DNA of 7,579 nt from positions 1 through 7,579 of the forward strand of contig DMID01000113.1 of assembly GCA_003449195.1 (NCBI GenBank), read 5' to 3'. The DNA comes from Lysobacteraceae bacterium. Lineage in GTDB: Bacteria > Pseudomonadota > Gammaproteobacteria > Xanthomonadales > Xanthomonadaceae. Positions 1 through 6,017 of this stretch are shown one piece after another (positions within the stretch are counted from its first letter, which is position 1; the number at the start of each line of letters is the position of its first letter). Position numbers and translations under genes: made by a program. Under the pieces are notes generated by a model. That model had not been told where the DNA came from, searched no databases, and worked only from the letters and a program-made list of their open reading frames with translations.

Positions 1-105
1 CAGCGTGGCATTGGCGCGGAAGGCCGACAGCACCTGCACCAGTTTGGCGGTGGCGCGGGCATGCAGGCCCAGCCGGTTGGAAACAATGAGTTCTTTCTCA
101 AGCAT
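1..105 (-). CDS. ptsH: Phosphocarrier protein HPr, N-terminal 35 residues (3' end outside window)
   Basis: HPr relays phosphate from enzyme I (PEP) to IIA proteins and is the substrate of HprK at a seryl site. The frame from the ATG at 105 runs open to base 1 and encodes MLEKELIVSNRLGLHARATA and onward. NRLGLHARA carries the phosphorylatable His15 in its standard context, and AKLVQVLSAF continues the first helix. The Ser46 region that HprK would modify lies beyond the window, so it cannot be checked. The start codon overlaps the IIA stop by 8 bases (98-105), and a GGAG about 12 bases upstream may serve as ribosome binding site. Enzyme I (ptsI) would be expected next, outside the window. The short visible length is due only to the window edge. 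Confidence 0.94.
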   Translation of the reverse strand, partial: MLEKELIVSNRLGLHARATAKLVQVLSAFRANATL

Positions 106-490
106 CGTCGGTGATGACTCCGTTGCGAGCGCCCGCCGCCGCAGTGGCGGGCAGTTGGTCCAGTCCCTGTTCCGGATAGTTCATTACCCGCAGCAACATC
201 GCCAGACTCAATCCCGATACACGCCGGGTCGGGGTGCCCAGGCGGGCCAGCTTGCCGGCGAGATTGCTCGGGCTGGCGCCATACAGATCGGTCAGTATCA
301 ACACGCCGCCTTCGCCTTCCACCCGCCGCATCGCCGCCGAGGCGGCGGGCAGCAGGGCATCCAGGTCGGCGTCGAAAGGCACTTCGAACGCTTCTGTCTT
401 CAGCGGCAGTTGCCGCAACAAGGCGGTCGTCACTTCCAGCAGGGAAGTGCCGACACCGGTATGAGTTACTAGGAGAATGCCGCAGGTCAT
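98..490 (-). CDS. PTS IIA component, mannose/sorbose class (regulatory EIIA-Man domain protein)
   Basis: This is a stand-alone IIA(Man) domain of 130 residues, which accepts phosphate from HPr on a histidine near the N-terminus. The family start M-x-x-GILLVTHTGVG is present, with His10 as the phosphorylation site. TDLYGASPSN at 67-76 matches the conserved substrate-loop motif, and VSGLSLAMLLRVMNY at 91-105 is the conserved core helix region. No IIB, IIC or IID genes accompany it, so it probably regulates rather than transports, as inferred for the similar rapZ-IIA-HPr clusters of beta- and gammaproteobacteria. The ATG at 490 is set by the homology start, but the ribosome binding site is poor. 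The stop falls inside ptsH (8-base overlap). The C-terminal tail (about 114-130, Ala-rich) is unremarkable. No gene symbol is given because names vary for this orphan IIA. Confidence 0.93.
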   Translation of the reverse strand: MTCGILLVTHTGVGTSLLEVTTALLRQLPLKTEAFEVPFDADLDALLPAASAAMRRVEGEGGVLILTDLYGASPSNLAGKLARLGTPTRRVSGLSLAMLLRVMNYPEQGLDQLPATAAAGARNGVITDDA

Positions 491-588
491 CCCTGAACGT
501 TAACAGGTCAGGCCAAGTCCGCGATAGCGCTTAAATCTGTCTTCTGTGTGCCATTCAGGGCATGCGCGGTGATTGCGCAGGCGCGTGT
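491..588 (-). other. 98-base intergenic gap between rapZ and the IIA gene
   Basis: This is the longest non-coding stretch in the window. Read on the minus strand it holds a weak hairpin after the rapZ stop (TGCGC, 7-base loop, GCGCA) with no U tract, and a 7-base inverted pair: plus-strand ccctgaa at 491-497, touching the IIA start codon, and ttcaggg at 554-560. If paired in mRNA, the latter would enclose most of the leader and lie against the start site. No consensus -10/-35 set is convincing. TGGCAC occurs at 547-552 (minus), but the matching -12 TTGC is absent. The break in the otherwise overlapping genes makes an internal promoter or leader plausible but unproven. Confidence 0.4.
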
Positions 589-1467
589 TCAATCCTGCTC
601 GCGATGGAAGGTGGCCACGTCCTGCCAGCCCTGCTCGCGGGCATGCCGGGCCAGTCGTTCGGCCAGATAGACCGAACGGTGCTTGCCGCCGGTGCAACCG
701 AAGGCCACGGTGACATAGCTGCGGGTTTCGCTGCCCAGTTTGGGCAGCCAGGTGTCGAGCAGGTCCTGCAGCTGGCTGACGTAGCGCACCACCTCGGGCT
801 GGGCGTCCAGGTATTCGCGGACTTCGCGGTCGCGCCCGGTCAGTGAGCGCAGTTCCGGGTCCCAATGCGGATTGGGCAGCACCCGTGCATCGAAGACGAA
901 ATCGGCTTCGGCGGGCACGCCGCGTTTGTAGGCGAAGGATTCGAACAGCAGCGACAACTTGCTCTCGTGGCTGAGTGCGAAATCGGTGATGACACGGCGC
1001 CGCAGCTGGTGCACGTTGAGGCGGGTGGTGTCGATGATGGCATCGGCCTCGCGGCGCAGCGGCGCGGTCAGTTCGCGCTCGCGGCTGATGGCTTCGGGCA
1101 GGGACAGGCCCAGATGGCTGAGCGGATGGCGGCGGCGGGTATCGGCATAGCGCGCCAGCAGGGTGTCGTCATCGGCTTCGAAGAACAGCAGACGCGCTTC
1201 AATGCCGTAGTCCAGCGCAGTCTTGCGCCAGGCCGCCAGTTGGCTCAGGTCGCTGCGGCCGCGTACGTCGATGCCGACAACCAGTCGCTGCGGTCGGTTT
1301 TCCTCGCGTTCGCCGAGCACGCCGCGCACGAACTCCGGCAGCAGGTTGACCGGGATGTTGTCCGAACAGTAGTAGTCCAGGTCTTCAAAGGTCTTCAACG
1401 CCACCGATTTGCCCGAACCGGACAGGCCGCTGACGATGATCAATACCGATGCAGGGTGTGAACTCAT
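589..1467 (-). CDS. rapZ: RNase adapter protein RapZ (YvcJ/YhbJ family nucleotide-binding protein)
   Basis: In enterobacteria RapZ senses glucosamine 6-phosphate and guides RNase E to the small RNA GlmZ, controlling GlmS and thus amino-sugar supply for the envelope. Elsewhere its target is less certain. The 292-residue protein (family about 285-295) has an N-terminal P-loop domain with Walker A GLSGSGKS at 14-21, CSDNIPVNLLPE at 34-45 and the Walker B-like VVGIDVRGR at 63-71. PHWDPELRSLTGRD at 200-213 and the C-terminal CTGGKHRSVYLAERLA at 258-273 are the diagnostic parts. In E. coli the C-terminal domain is the RNA- and metabolite-binding half. The ATG at 1467 overlaps the hprK stop (ATGA), with GGAG about 11 bases upstream. 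A 98-base gap follows before the IIA gene. The family assignment is certain. Action on a GlmZ-like RNA here is only inferred. Confidence 0.96.
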   Translation of the reverse strand: MSSHPASVLIIVSGLSGSGKSVALKTFEDLDYYCSDNIPVNLLPEFVRGVLGEREENRPQRLVVGIDVRGRSDLSQLAAWRKTALDYGIEARLLFFEADDDTLLARYADTRRRHPLSHLGLSLPEAISRERELTAPLRREADAIIDTTRLNVHQLRRRVITDFALSHESKLSLLFESFAYKRGVPAEADFVFDARVLPNPHWDPELRSLTGRDREVREYLDAQPEVVRYVSQLQDLLDTWLPKLGSETRSYVTVAFGCTGGKHRSVYLAERLARHAREQGWQDVATFHREQD

Positions 1468-2414
1468 GGACTACGTTGCTCCAGCAGGTTGCTATGGCGG
1501 GCGATGAACATCGCCGCCGGATCGATGCCCTTGGTGCGCAGGATGTGCAGGCGGGTGGCCGCCTCGGTCAGCACCGCGAGGTTGCGCCCGGGCATCACCG
1601 GCAGGGTGATCAGCGGCACGTCCAGGTCCAGCACGTGGCGGGTGCCGGAGTCGCCGGTCAGGCGCGCGTAGCCGCTGGTGTTGGGCTCGGTCATCGGCTT
1701 GGTCAGGTGCACGATCAGGCGCAGGTACTTGTTCTTCTTGATCGCGGTGTCGCCGAACATGCTGCGCACGTTGAGCACGCCCAGCCCGCGCACTTCCAGC
1801 AGGTCCTGCAGCAGGTCCGGGCAGGTGCCGTCGAGCACGTCCGGGGCGATCTGGGTGAATTCGGGGGCATCGTCGGCCACCAGCCGGTGGCCGCGGGTGA
1901 GCAGTTCCAGCGCCAGCTCGCTCTTGCCCGAACCGGCCTCGCCGGTGATCAGCACGCCGATCGAGTAGATCTCCATGAATACGCCGTGCAGGGTGATGCG
2001 CGGGGCCAGCGTGCGCGCCAGGTGGTAGGACAGGTGGTTGAGCAGTTCGTGGCCGCGCTTGGGCGAAACCCACAGCGGCGTCTGCGTTTCGCCGGCGGCC
2101 GCGCGCAGATCCTCCGGCACCGGCTGGTTCTTGCTGATCACCAGCGCCATCGGCTGCGACTGCACGATCTTGCGGATGATGTCGCCGCGCCGCGACGGTT
2201 CCTGCGCGTCCAGCCAGGACAGCTCCTCGGTGCCGAGGATCTGCACCTTGTTCGGGTAGATGGTGTTGAGGTAGCCGGCCAGCGACGGCCGGCGCGCATT
2301 GGTGGCCTCGGCCTCGATCTCGCGGTTGCCGCCTTGCTCGCCGGCCACCCAGCGCAGGGCCAGTTTCTCCTGCTGCTGGTCGAACAGTTCGCGCGCGCTG
2401 ATGTGGGTATTCAT
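1464..2414 (-). CDS. hprK: HPr kinase/phosphorylase HprK
   Basis: HprK phosphorylates a serine of HPr using ATP or pyrophosphate, and reverses the reaction by phosphorolysis. In Gram-negative bacteria it belongs to regulatory rather than catabolite-repression circuits. The 316 residues cover both domains. The N-terminal domain (about 1-130) includes LAGYLNTIYPNKVQILG (45-61). The catalytic domain has His143 (LHGVF), Walker A GEAGSGKS at 158-165, HRLVADDA at 176-183 with the paired acidic residues, the HprK signature EVRGLGVLNVRSMFG at 207-221, and the PGRNLAVL element at 275-282. All are intact, and the length matches the family (about 310-320). The ATG at 2414 overlaps the ptsN stop as ATGA, and no Shine-Dalgarno precedes it, so translation probably depends on coupling. 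The stop overlaps rapZ the same way. Its likely substrate, HPr, is encoded two genes downstream. Confidence 0.97.
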   Translation of the reverse strand: MNTHISARELFDQQQEKLALRWVAGEQGGNREIEAEATNARRPSLAGYLNTIYPNKVQILGTEELSWLDAQEPSRRGDIIRKIVQSQPMALVISKNQPVPEDLRAAAGETQTPLWVSPKRGHELLNHLSYHLARTLAPRITLHGVFMEIYSIGVLITGEAGSGKSELALELLTRGHRLVADDAPEFTQIAPDVLDGTCPDLLQDLLEVRGLGVLNVRSMFGDTAIKKNKYLRLIVHLTKPMTEPNTSGYARLTGDSGTRHVLDLDVPLITLPVMPGRNLAVLTEAATRLHILRTKGIDPAAMFIARHSNLLEQRSP

Positions 2415-2914
2415 GCGGGATCGGCAGGGAAGGACAGGGACGGAAGCGCATTGTCGCCCGTTCCGGTGACGGGAGCGGGACGCCACGTGCGCATCCGGGC
2501 CAGCAGCGCGTCGGCGTCGGCCGCCGCGCGAAGCCCGGTGCGGACATCCGGTTCGGAGAAGAGCTCGGCCAGTTCGGCCAGCAGCATCAAGTGCTGCTGC
2601 ACGTAATGCGCGAGTACGGAGAGGACAGACAACAGGACAATCGCGCGCCCGCCACCTGCACTGGAATCGACCGGCGTGGCGCGTCGCAGCTGCACGGCAC
2701 GCGGGGGCTGGAGGTGTTGCGAGCGGCCGTGAGGGATGGCCATGCCGTGGCCGATGCTGCCTGGGGCTTCGCGGTGCGACAGGCTGAGGGAGAGGCTTCC
2801 GGCGCCGACCTGCCGGCAAGCCGGCAGGTCGGCGGTGTGGCGCAGGGCGATGTCGCAGTCGCCGGCATCCTGGATGCCGGCCCTGGCATCGTCCAGCAGT
2901 TCGTCCGGTTGCAC
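2411..2914 (-). CDS. ptsN: PTS IIA-like nitrogen regulatory protein PtsN (EIIA-Ntr)
   Basis: PtsN is the terminal phosphoacceptor of the nitrogen PTS and acts as a regulator rather than a sugar carrier component. The 167-residue protein keeps the fold's signature GSIGHGMAIPHGRS at 52-65. His62 (in IPHGR) is the expected phosphorylation site. HYVQQHLMLLAELAELFSEP is the conserved second half. The N-terminal 50 residues are less typical: the segment at 27-38 (ADLPACRQVGA) is encoded by a perfect 15-bp inverted repeat, and SLSLSLSHREAPG follows. The C-terminal tail from about 148 (APVTGTGDNALPSL) exceeds the usual length of about 150 aa. Translation appears to begin at GTG 2914, 8 bases after the hpf stop and without a clear ribosome binding site, so reinitiation is likely. 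The stop overlaps hprK as ATGA. The identity is firm, and full activity is an inference from the retained His. Confidence 0.9.
   Translation of the reverse strand: MQPDELLDDARAGIQDAGDCDIALRHTADLPACRQVGAGSLSLSLSHREAPGSIGHGMAIPHGRSQHLQPPRAVQLRRATPVDSSAGGGRAIVLLSVLSVLAHYVQQHLMLLAELAELFSEPDVRTGLRAAADADALLARMRTWRPAPVTGTGDNALPSLSFPADPA
2803..2834. repeat. Perfect 15-bp inverted repeat inside ptsN
   Basis: The plus-strand arm cgccgacctgccggc (2803-2817) is followed by 2 bases (aa) and then its exact reverse complement (2820-2834). In ptsN mRNA this makes a very GC-rich hairpin with a tiny loop about 80-112 bases after the start codon, spanning codons for ADLPACRQVGA. There is no U tract, so it is not a standard terminator. 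It could be an inserted palindromic unit, an attenuating or stabilising mRNA hairpin, or a chance product of GC-rich coding. The exact length of the match makes pure chance less likely. Confidence 0.75.
2861..2881. repeat. 10-bp palindrome with one-base centre inside ptsN
   Basis: The arms gccggcatcc (2861-2870) and ggatgccggc (2872-2881) are exact reverse complements around a single t. It lies about 34-54 bases after the ptsN start codon, just upstream in the mRNA of the larger inverted repeat at 2803-2834, and shares the GCCGGCA core with it. As RNA it would need a slightly opened loop to fold. It encodes residues around AGIQDAG. Confidence 0.6.
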
Positions 2915-2922
2915 GGCGGGGC

Positions 2923-3243
2923 TTACTGCAAGCCGTCGCGCACGCTGAGCGGGTCGAACTCCTGCTTCTTGCCCTTGTGCTTGAGCACCAGCCGGTCGAG
3001 CTTGTCGGCCAGCAGGTCGATGGCGGCGTACATCGTCTGCCCGCTGGCGTCGGCGTGCAGGGTGCAGCCGGGCATGTTGAGGGTGGCTTCCACCATGTGG
3101 TCGGGCTTGCGCACGCTGAGCTGGGTGCGGATCTTCACGTCCTCGCCATCGGCGTGGCGCACCACCCGCTTGAGCTTGGTTTCGACATAGTCGCGCAGGG
3201 CGGGGGTCACTTCGATCTGCTGGCCGTAGGTTTCGATGCCCAT
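2923..3243 (-). CDS. hpf: Ribosome hibernation promoting factor, short form (HPF/YhbH, RaiA family)
   Basis: The 106-residue protein belongs to the RaiA/HPF family, which binds the 30S decoding channel of idle ribosomes and, in its short form, works with RMF to build 100S dimers. It has the beta-alpha-beta-beta-beta-alpha layout: GIETYGQQIEVTPALRDYVE at residues 2-21, basic helix 1 (KLKRVVRH), beta strands to about 65, and the diagnostic second helix MYAAIDLLADKLDRLVLKHK at 71-90. A short charged tail (KGKKQEFDPLS) follows, without the C-terminal dimerisation domain of long HPF. The start is fixed by the strong AGGAGG. It sits directly after rpoN, as in many proteobacteria, and 8 bases before ptsN. 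In relatives it is sometimes called a sigma-54 modulation protein, a legacy of this neighbourhood rather than evidence of direct sigma-54 binding. Confidence 0.96.
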   Translation of the reverse strand: MGIETYGQQIEVTPALRDYVETKLKRVVRHADGEDVKIRTQLSVRKPDHMVEATLNMPGCTLHADASGQTMYAAIDLLADKLDRLVLKHKGKKQEFDPLSVRDGLQ

Positions 3244-3249
3244 CGTGTT

Positions 3250-3255
3250 CCTCCT
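3250..3255 (-). promoter_or_regulatory. Strong consensus ribosome binding site of hpf
   Basis: AGGAGG on the minus strand lies 6 bases before the hpf ATG at 3243. It is the best Shine-Dalgarno sequence in the window and contrasts with the weak or absent sites of rpoN, ptsN and hprK. This suggests hpf is translated at a higher level than its operon neighbours. The rest of the 55-base gap (3244-3298) shows no clear promoter or terminator. Confidence 0.85.
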
Positions 3256-3298
3256 GTTTCGTCGAAGGGAAACATGAACCTCCCCGCGCCGGGAGCCA

Positions 3299-4714
3299 TC
3301 ACCCGATGCGGACGCGCTCGTGCGACGCGGCGATGTTCATGGCTTCACGATACTTCGCCACCGTGCGTCGCGCCACCGGCACGCCGGTGGCCTTCAGCAA
3401 GTCGGCCAGTTTGGCGTCGGACAGCGGCTTGCGCGGGTTTTCGTCGTCGATCAAGCGTTTGATCATGGACTGGATGGCAGTGCTGGATGCCTCGCCGCCG
3501 CCCTCAGTGTCGATGCCGGAGGCGAAGAACGCGCGCATCGGCAAGGTGCCGCGCGGGGTGCGCACGAACTTGCGCGCGATGGTGCGGGAAATCGTCGATT
3601 CGTGCAGGCCGACCATGCCGGCGACTTCGCGCAGGGTGAGCGGGCGCAAGGCCTGCGGGCCGAATTCGAGGAACCCGGCCTGCTCGCGCATCAGGCAGCG
3701 CATCACCTTGACGAGCGTTTCGCCGCGGGCCTCCAGGCCTTTCAGCAGCCAGCGCGCTTCCTGCAGGTGATTGCGCAGGTAGGCGGCATCCTGTTCGCCG
3801 CATTGGCGGATCATCCGCTCGTAGCCGCGGTGGATGGCGATGCGCGGGCGCGAATGCCCGGACAGGGCCACTTGCCAGACGCCGTGGCTGCGCCAGACCA
3901 CGCAGTCGGGCACGACATAGGTATCGGCTTCCATGTCGCCGATGCCGCGCCCCGGGGCCGGGTCGAGCGAGCGCAACAGGTGCACGGCCACTTCGACGTC
4001 GGCCTGTGGCTTGCGCAGCTCGGCGGCGAGCCCGGCGATGCCGGCCCGGGGCAGGCGTTCGAGCAGGGGCCCGCGCACGATCTCCAGGGCCAGCGTGCGG
4101 CCATCGGCATCGGCCTCCAGTGCATCCAACTGCAGGGACAGACATTCGCCGAGCGAGCGGGCGCCGATGCCGGTGGGTTCCAGCTGCTGGATGCGACACA
4201 GCACGGCGAGGATTTCGTCCTCGCTGGCGGTCAGCTCGGGTTGCAGGGTGTCGGCGATCGCGGCCAGCGGTTCGCGCAGGTAGCCGTCGGCATCGAGCGC
4301 GTCGATCAGGGCCGCGCCGATCATGCGGTCGCGGGCCGACAAGGGTTCCAGATGCAGCTGCCAGAGCAGGTGGTCGGCCAGCGATTCCGGCTCGACGACG
4401 CGCTCGGCCGGGTTGTCGTCCTCGGACGATGCCGCGCCGGTGCTCCATTGCGGTTCGTCCAGCGTGCGCGGTTCGTCGCTGTCGCCGCCGGGGGCATCTT
4501 CGGCCTTGGCCGGGGTTTCCCGTTCGGGCCCGGTGGCGGGGGCGCCGCCATCGTCGTTCTGGTCGGCCCACTCGAGCAGCGGGTTGGTTTCCACCGCTTC
4601 GGTGATTTCGGCGTCCAGCTCGACGGAGGACATCTGCAACAGCTTGATGGCCTGACGCAGTTGCGGCGTCATCACCAATTGCTGTCCCAGCGATGTCTGC
4701 AGCCGTGGCTTCAT
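3299..4714 (-). CDS. rpoN: RNA polymerase sigma-54 factor RpoN
   Basis: RpoN directs RNA polymerase to -24/-12 promoters that require an AAA+ enhancer-binding activator. The protein has 471 residues, a usual length. Region I is at about 1-49, with the conserved Gln/Leu-rich LVMTPQLRQAIKLLQ and NPLLEW. Region II, about 50-108, is the variable acidic linker, rich in Asp, Glu, Gly and Pro. Region III contains the core-binding domain, a helix-turn-helix around 359-380 (LTLREVAGMVGLHESTISRT), and the RpoN box ARRTVAKYRE at 448-457, which reads the -24 element. The ATG at 4714 gives the canonical MKPRLQ start, although no good ribosome binding site precedes it. A second ATG at 4719 is out of frame. 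It is 55 bases downstream of lptB and followed by hpf, the classic lptB-rpoN-hpf-ptsN order. Xanthomonads often carry a second rpoN elsewhere, which this window cannot show. Confidence 0.98.
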   Translation of the reverse strand: MKPRLQTSLGQQLVMTPQLRQAIKLLQMSSVELDAEITEAVETNPLLEWADQNDDGGAPATGPERETPAKAEDAPGGDSDEPRTLDEPQWSTGAASSEDDNPAERVVEPESLADHLLWQLHLEPLSARDRMIGAALIDALDADGYLREPLAAIADTLQPELTASEDEILAVLCRIQQLEPTGIGARSLGECLSLQLDALEADADGRTLALEIVRGPLLERLPRAGIAGLAAELRKPQADVEVAVHLLRSLDPAPGRGIGDMEADTYVVPDCVVWRSHGVWQVALSGHSRPRIAIHRGYERMIRQCGEQDAAYLRNHLQEARWLLKGLEARGETLVKVMRCLMREQAGFLEFGPQALRPLTLREVAGMVGLHESTISRTIARKFVRTPRGTLPMRAFFASGIDTEGGGEASSTAIQSMIKRLIDDENPRKPLSDAKLADLLKATGVPVARRTVAKYREAMNIAASHERVRIG

Positions 4715-4751
4715 GTCATGACCGGCGTGAAGCGGAAGTGGCCTGAAGTCG

Positions 4752-4767
4752 CCGGGGACGTCACCGG
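4752..4767. repeat. Near-perfect 16-bp palindrome in the lptB-rpoN gap
   Basis: On the plus strand, ccggggacgtcaccgg pairs with itself at 7 of 8 positions, centred on an acgt core, with one mismatched pair. It lies just after the lptB stop and about 40 bases before the rpoN start, in the only non-coding stretch between the LPS and sigma-54 blocks. Its form would suit a dimeric regulator site, but it is too short and interrupted to be a terminator and has no following T tract. No function can be assigned from the sequence alone. Confidence 0.4.
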
Positions 4768-4769
4768 AA

Positions 4770-5489
4770 TCAGAGACGGAAGGAATCCCCCAGATAGACG
4801 CGGCGCACGTCCGGATTGTCGAGCAGCGCGTCCGGTGCCCCCTGCGCCAGCACGCCTCCGTCGCTGAGGATATACGCGCGGTCGCAGATTCCCAAGGTTT
4901 CGCGGACGTTGTGGTCTGTGATCAGCACGCCGATGCCGCGTTCCTTGAGATGGGTGATGATCTTCTGGATCTCGCCGACCGAGATCGGATCGACGCCGGC
5001 GAAGGGCTCGTCCAGCAGCATCAGGCGCGGGCGCGCGGCCAGCGCGCGGGCGATCTCGCAACGCCGGCGTTCGCCGCCGGACAGGCTGGCGCCGATCTGT
5101 TCGGCCACGTGGTCGATCTGCAATTCGCCCAGCAGCGAGGTGAGTTCGCGCTCGATGCCGGCCGCGTCGAGGTCTTCGCGCAGCTGCAGCACCAGGCGGA
5201 TATTGTCGGCCACGCTGAGCTTGCGGAACACCGAAGGTTCCTGCGGCAGGTAGCCCACGCCGAGGCGCGCTCGCTTGTACATCGGCAGGGCGGTGATGTC
5301 CTGCCCGTCCAGTTCGATGCGGCCGGTGTCGGCGCGCACCAGCCCGACGATCATGTAGAAGCAGGTGGTCTTGCCGGCACCATTGGGGCCGAGCAGGCCG
5401 ACCACTTCGCCGGCATCCAGATCCAGGCTGAAGTCGCGCACGACCTCGTGCTGCTTGTAGCGCTTGCGCAGGCCTTGGGCGGTGAGCAT
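4770..5489 (-). CDS. lptB: LPS export ABC transporter ATP-binding protein LptB
   Basis: LptB is the cytosolic ATPase that dimerises and, with LptF and LptG, extracts LPS from the inner membrane. The 239-residue protein has a complete ABC nucleotide-binding domain: Walker A GPNGAGKTT at 34-42, Q-loop Gln83 (LPQEPSVF), signature LSGGE at 136-140 followed by RRR, Walker B LMLLDEP at 156-162, the D-loop GVD at 165-167 and the H-loop His193 (TDHNVRE). GVDPISV and DHNVRETL are strongly LptB-like and separate it from amino-acid or multidrug exporters. The length is normal for the family (about 240 aa). The start is an ATG at 5489, 3 bases after the lptA stop, with AGGG about 10 bases upstream inside the lptA 3' end. 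All catalytic residues are present. Confidence 0.97.
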   Translation of the reverse strand: MLTAQGLRKRYKQHEVVRDFSLDLDAGEVVGLLGPNGAGKTTCFYMIVGLVRADTGRIELDGQDITALPMYKRARLGVGYLPQEPSVFRKLSVADNIRLVLQLREDLDAAGIERELTSLLGELQIDHVAEQIGASLSGGERRRCEIARALAARPRLMLLDEPFAGVDPISVGEIQKIITHLKERGIGVLITDHNVRETLGICDRAYILSDGGVLAQGAPDALLDNPDVRRVYLGDSFRL

Positions 5490-5492
5490 CGG

Positions 5493-6017
5493 TCAGCGTC
5501 CCTGCGGTGCCGGCGCGGCGGTCTTGTTCTTGGGCTGGATCACGGTATGCACGCGGGTGCCGTCGCCGCCGCTCTCCATGTTGCCGGTCTTGGTGTTGTA
5601 GACCATGCGCTGGCCGGCGTTGCTGCCCTTGGGCGAATCGACCTTGTAGTTGCCGGTCAGCACGATGGTGTCGGCCTTGGCCTGGTATTCGATGGTGTCG
5701 GCGCGGCCGTTCATCCAGGTGCCGTCGTCCATCTGCTGCTTCAGCGTGGCCTGCTTGCCGGTCAGCACGATGCGCTCGATGTCGCCGTTCTTGCGGTACA
5801 GGTCGGCGGCGTCGGCGTGCACCTCCAGCGAGCCCTGCACGATCACCACGTTGCCGGCGTAGTGGATGGTGCCGTTGTCATCGAGCATGCTGCCGCTCTG
5901 GCTGGCGGCATCGACCGTCATGGGTTGGTCGCGGTCGCTGGTCTTGGCCAGCGCCGCGAGCGGCAGCAGCAGGAGGGTGGCCAGGGCCAGCTTAGCGGCG
6001 CGCGGCATTGGGTTCAT
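5493..6017 (-). CDS. lptA: LPS transport periplasmic protein LptA
   Basis: LptA is the soluble beta-jellyroll protein that polymerises into the periplasmic bridge carrying LPS from LptC to the LptDE complex at the outer membrane. The 174-residue product starts with a classical Sec signal peptide: Arg6/Lys9, a hydrophobic core LALATLLLLPLAA, and a likely cleavage after ALA at residue 24. The OstA-like domain follows, with QPMTVDAASQSG at 31-42, IHYAGNVVIVQGSLEVHAD at 51-69, and repeated strand motifs to about residue 160. A short Ala/Pro-rich tail (TAAPAPQGR) ends the protein. The ATG at 6017 is taken as the start. A second ATG three codons later would also leave a functional signal peptide. 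lptA overlaps lptC upstream and is separated from lptB by only 3 bases. Confidence 0.95.
   Translation of the reverse strand: MNPMPRAAKLALATLLLLPLAALAKTSDRDQPMTVDAASQSGSMLDDNGTIHYAGNVVIVQGSLEVHADAADLYRKNGDIERIVLTGKQATLKQQMDDGTWMNGRADTIEYQAKADTIVLTGNYKVDSPKGSNAGQRMVYNTKTGNMESGGDGTRVHTVIQPKNKTAAPAPQGR

Noticed and set aside
536..552. Possible sigma-54 (-24/-12) promoter upstream of the IIA gene, from a TGGCAC on the minus strand
   Set aside because: The -12 half (TTGC) is absent at the required spacing. Only the GG element fits.
564..588. Possible rho-independent terminator after rapZ
   Set aside because: The stem is only 5 bp with a 7-base loop and no U tract.
1449..2606. A 385-codon plus-strand open frame opposite hprK
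   Set aside because: Its His/Gln/Val-rich composition is typical of an antisense shadow, and it is fully covered by intact hprK and the ptsN 3' end.
2411..2914. ptsN suspected of being frameshifted because the N-terminal third looks atypical
   Set aside because: One frame runs from the GTG to the ATGA overlap, with the active-site GHGMAIPHGR and the C-terminal helix in the same frame, so no frameshift is needed.
3320..4867. A 515-codon open frame on the plus strand, antisense to rpoN
   Set aside because: It is the mirror of a well-identified rpoN in GC-rich DNA, where stop codons are rare in antisense frames. Its translation is low-complexity (Gln, Gly, Ala and Val rich) with no family motifs.
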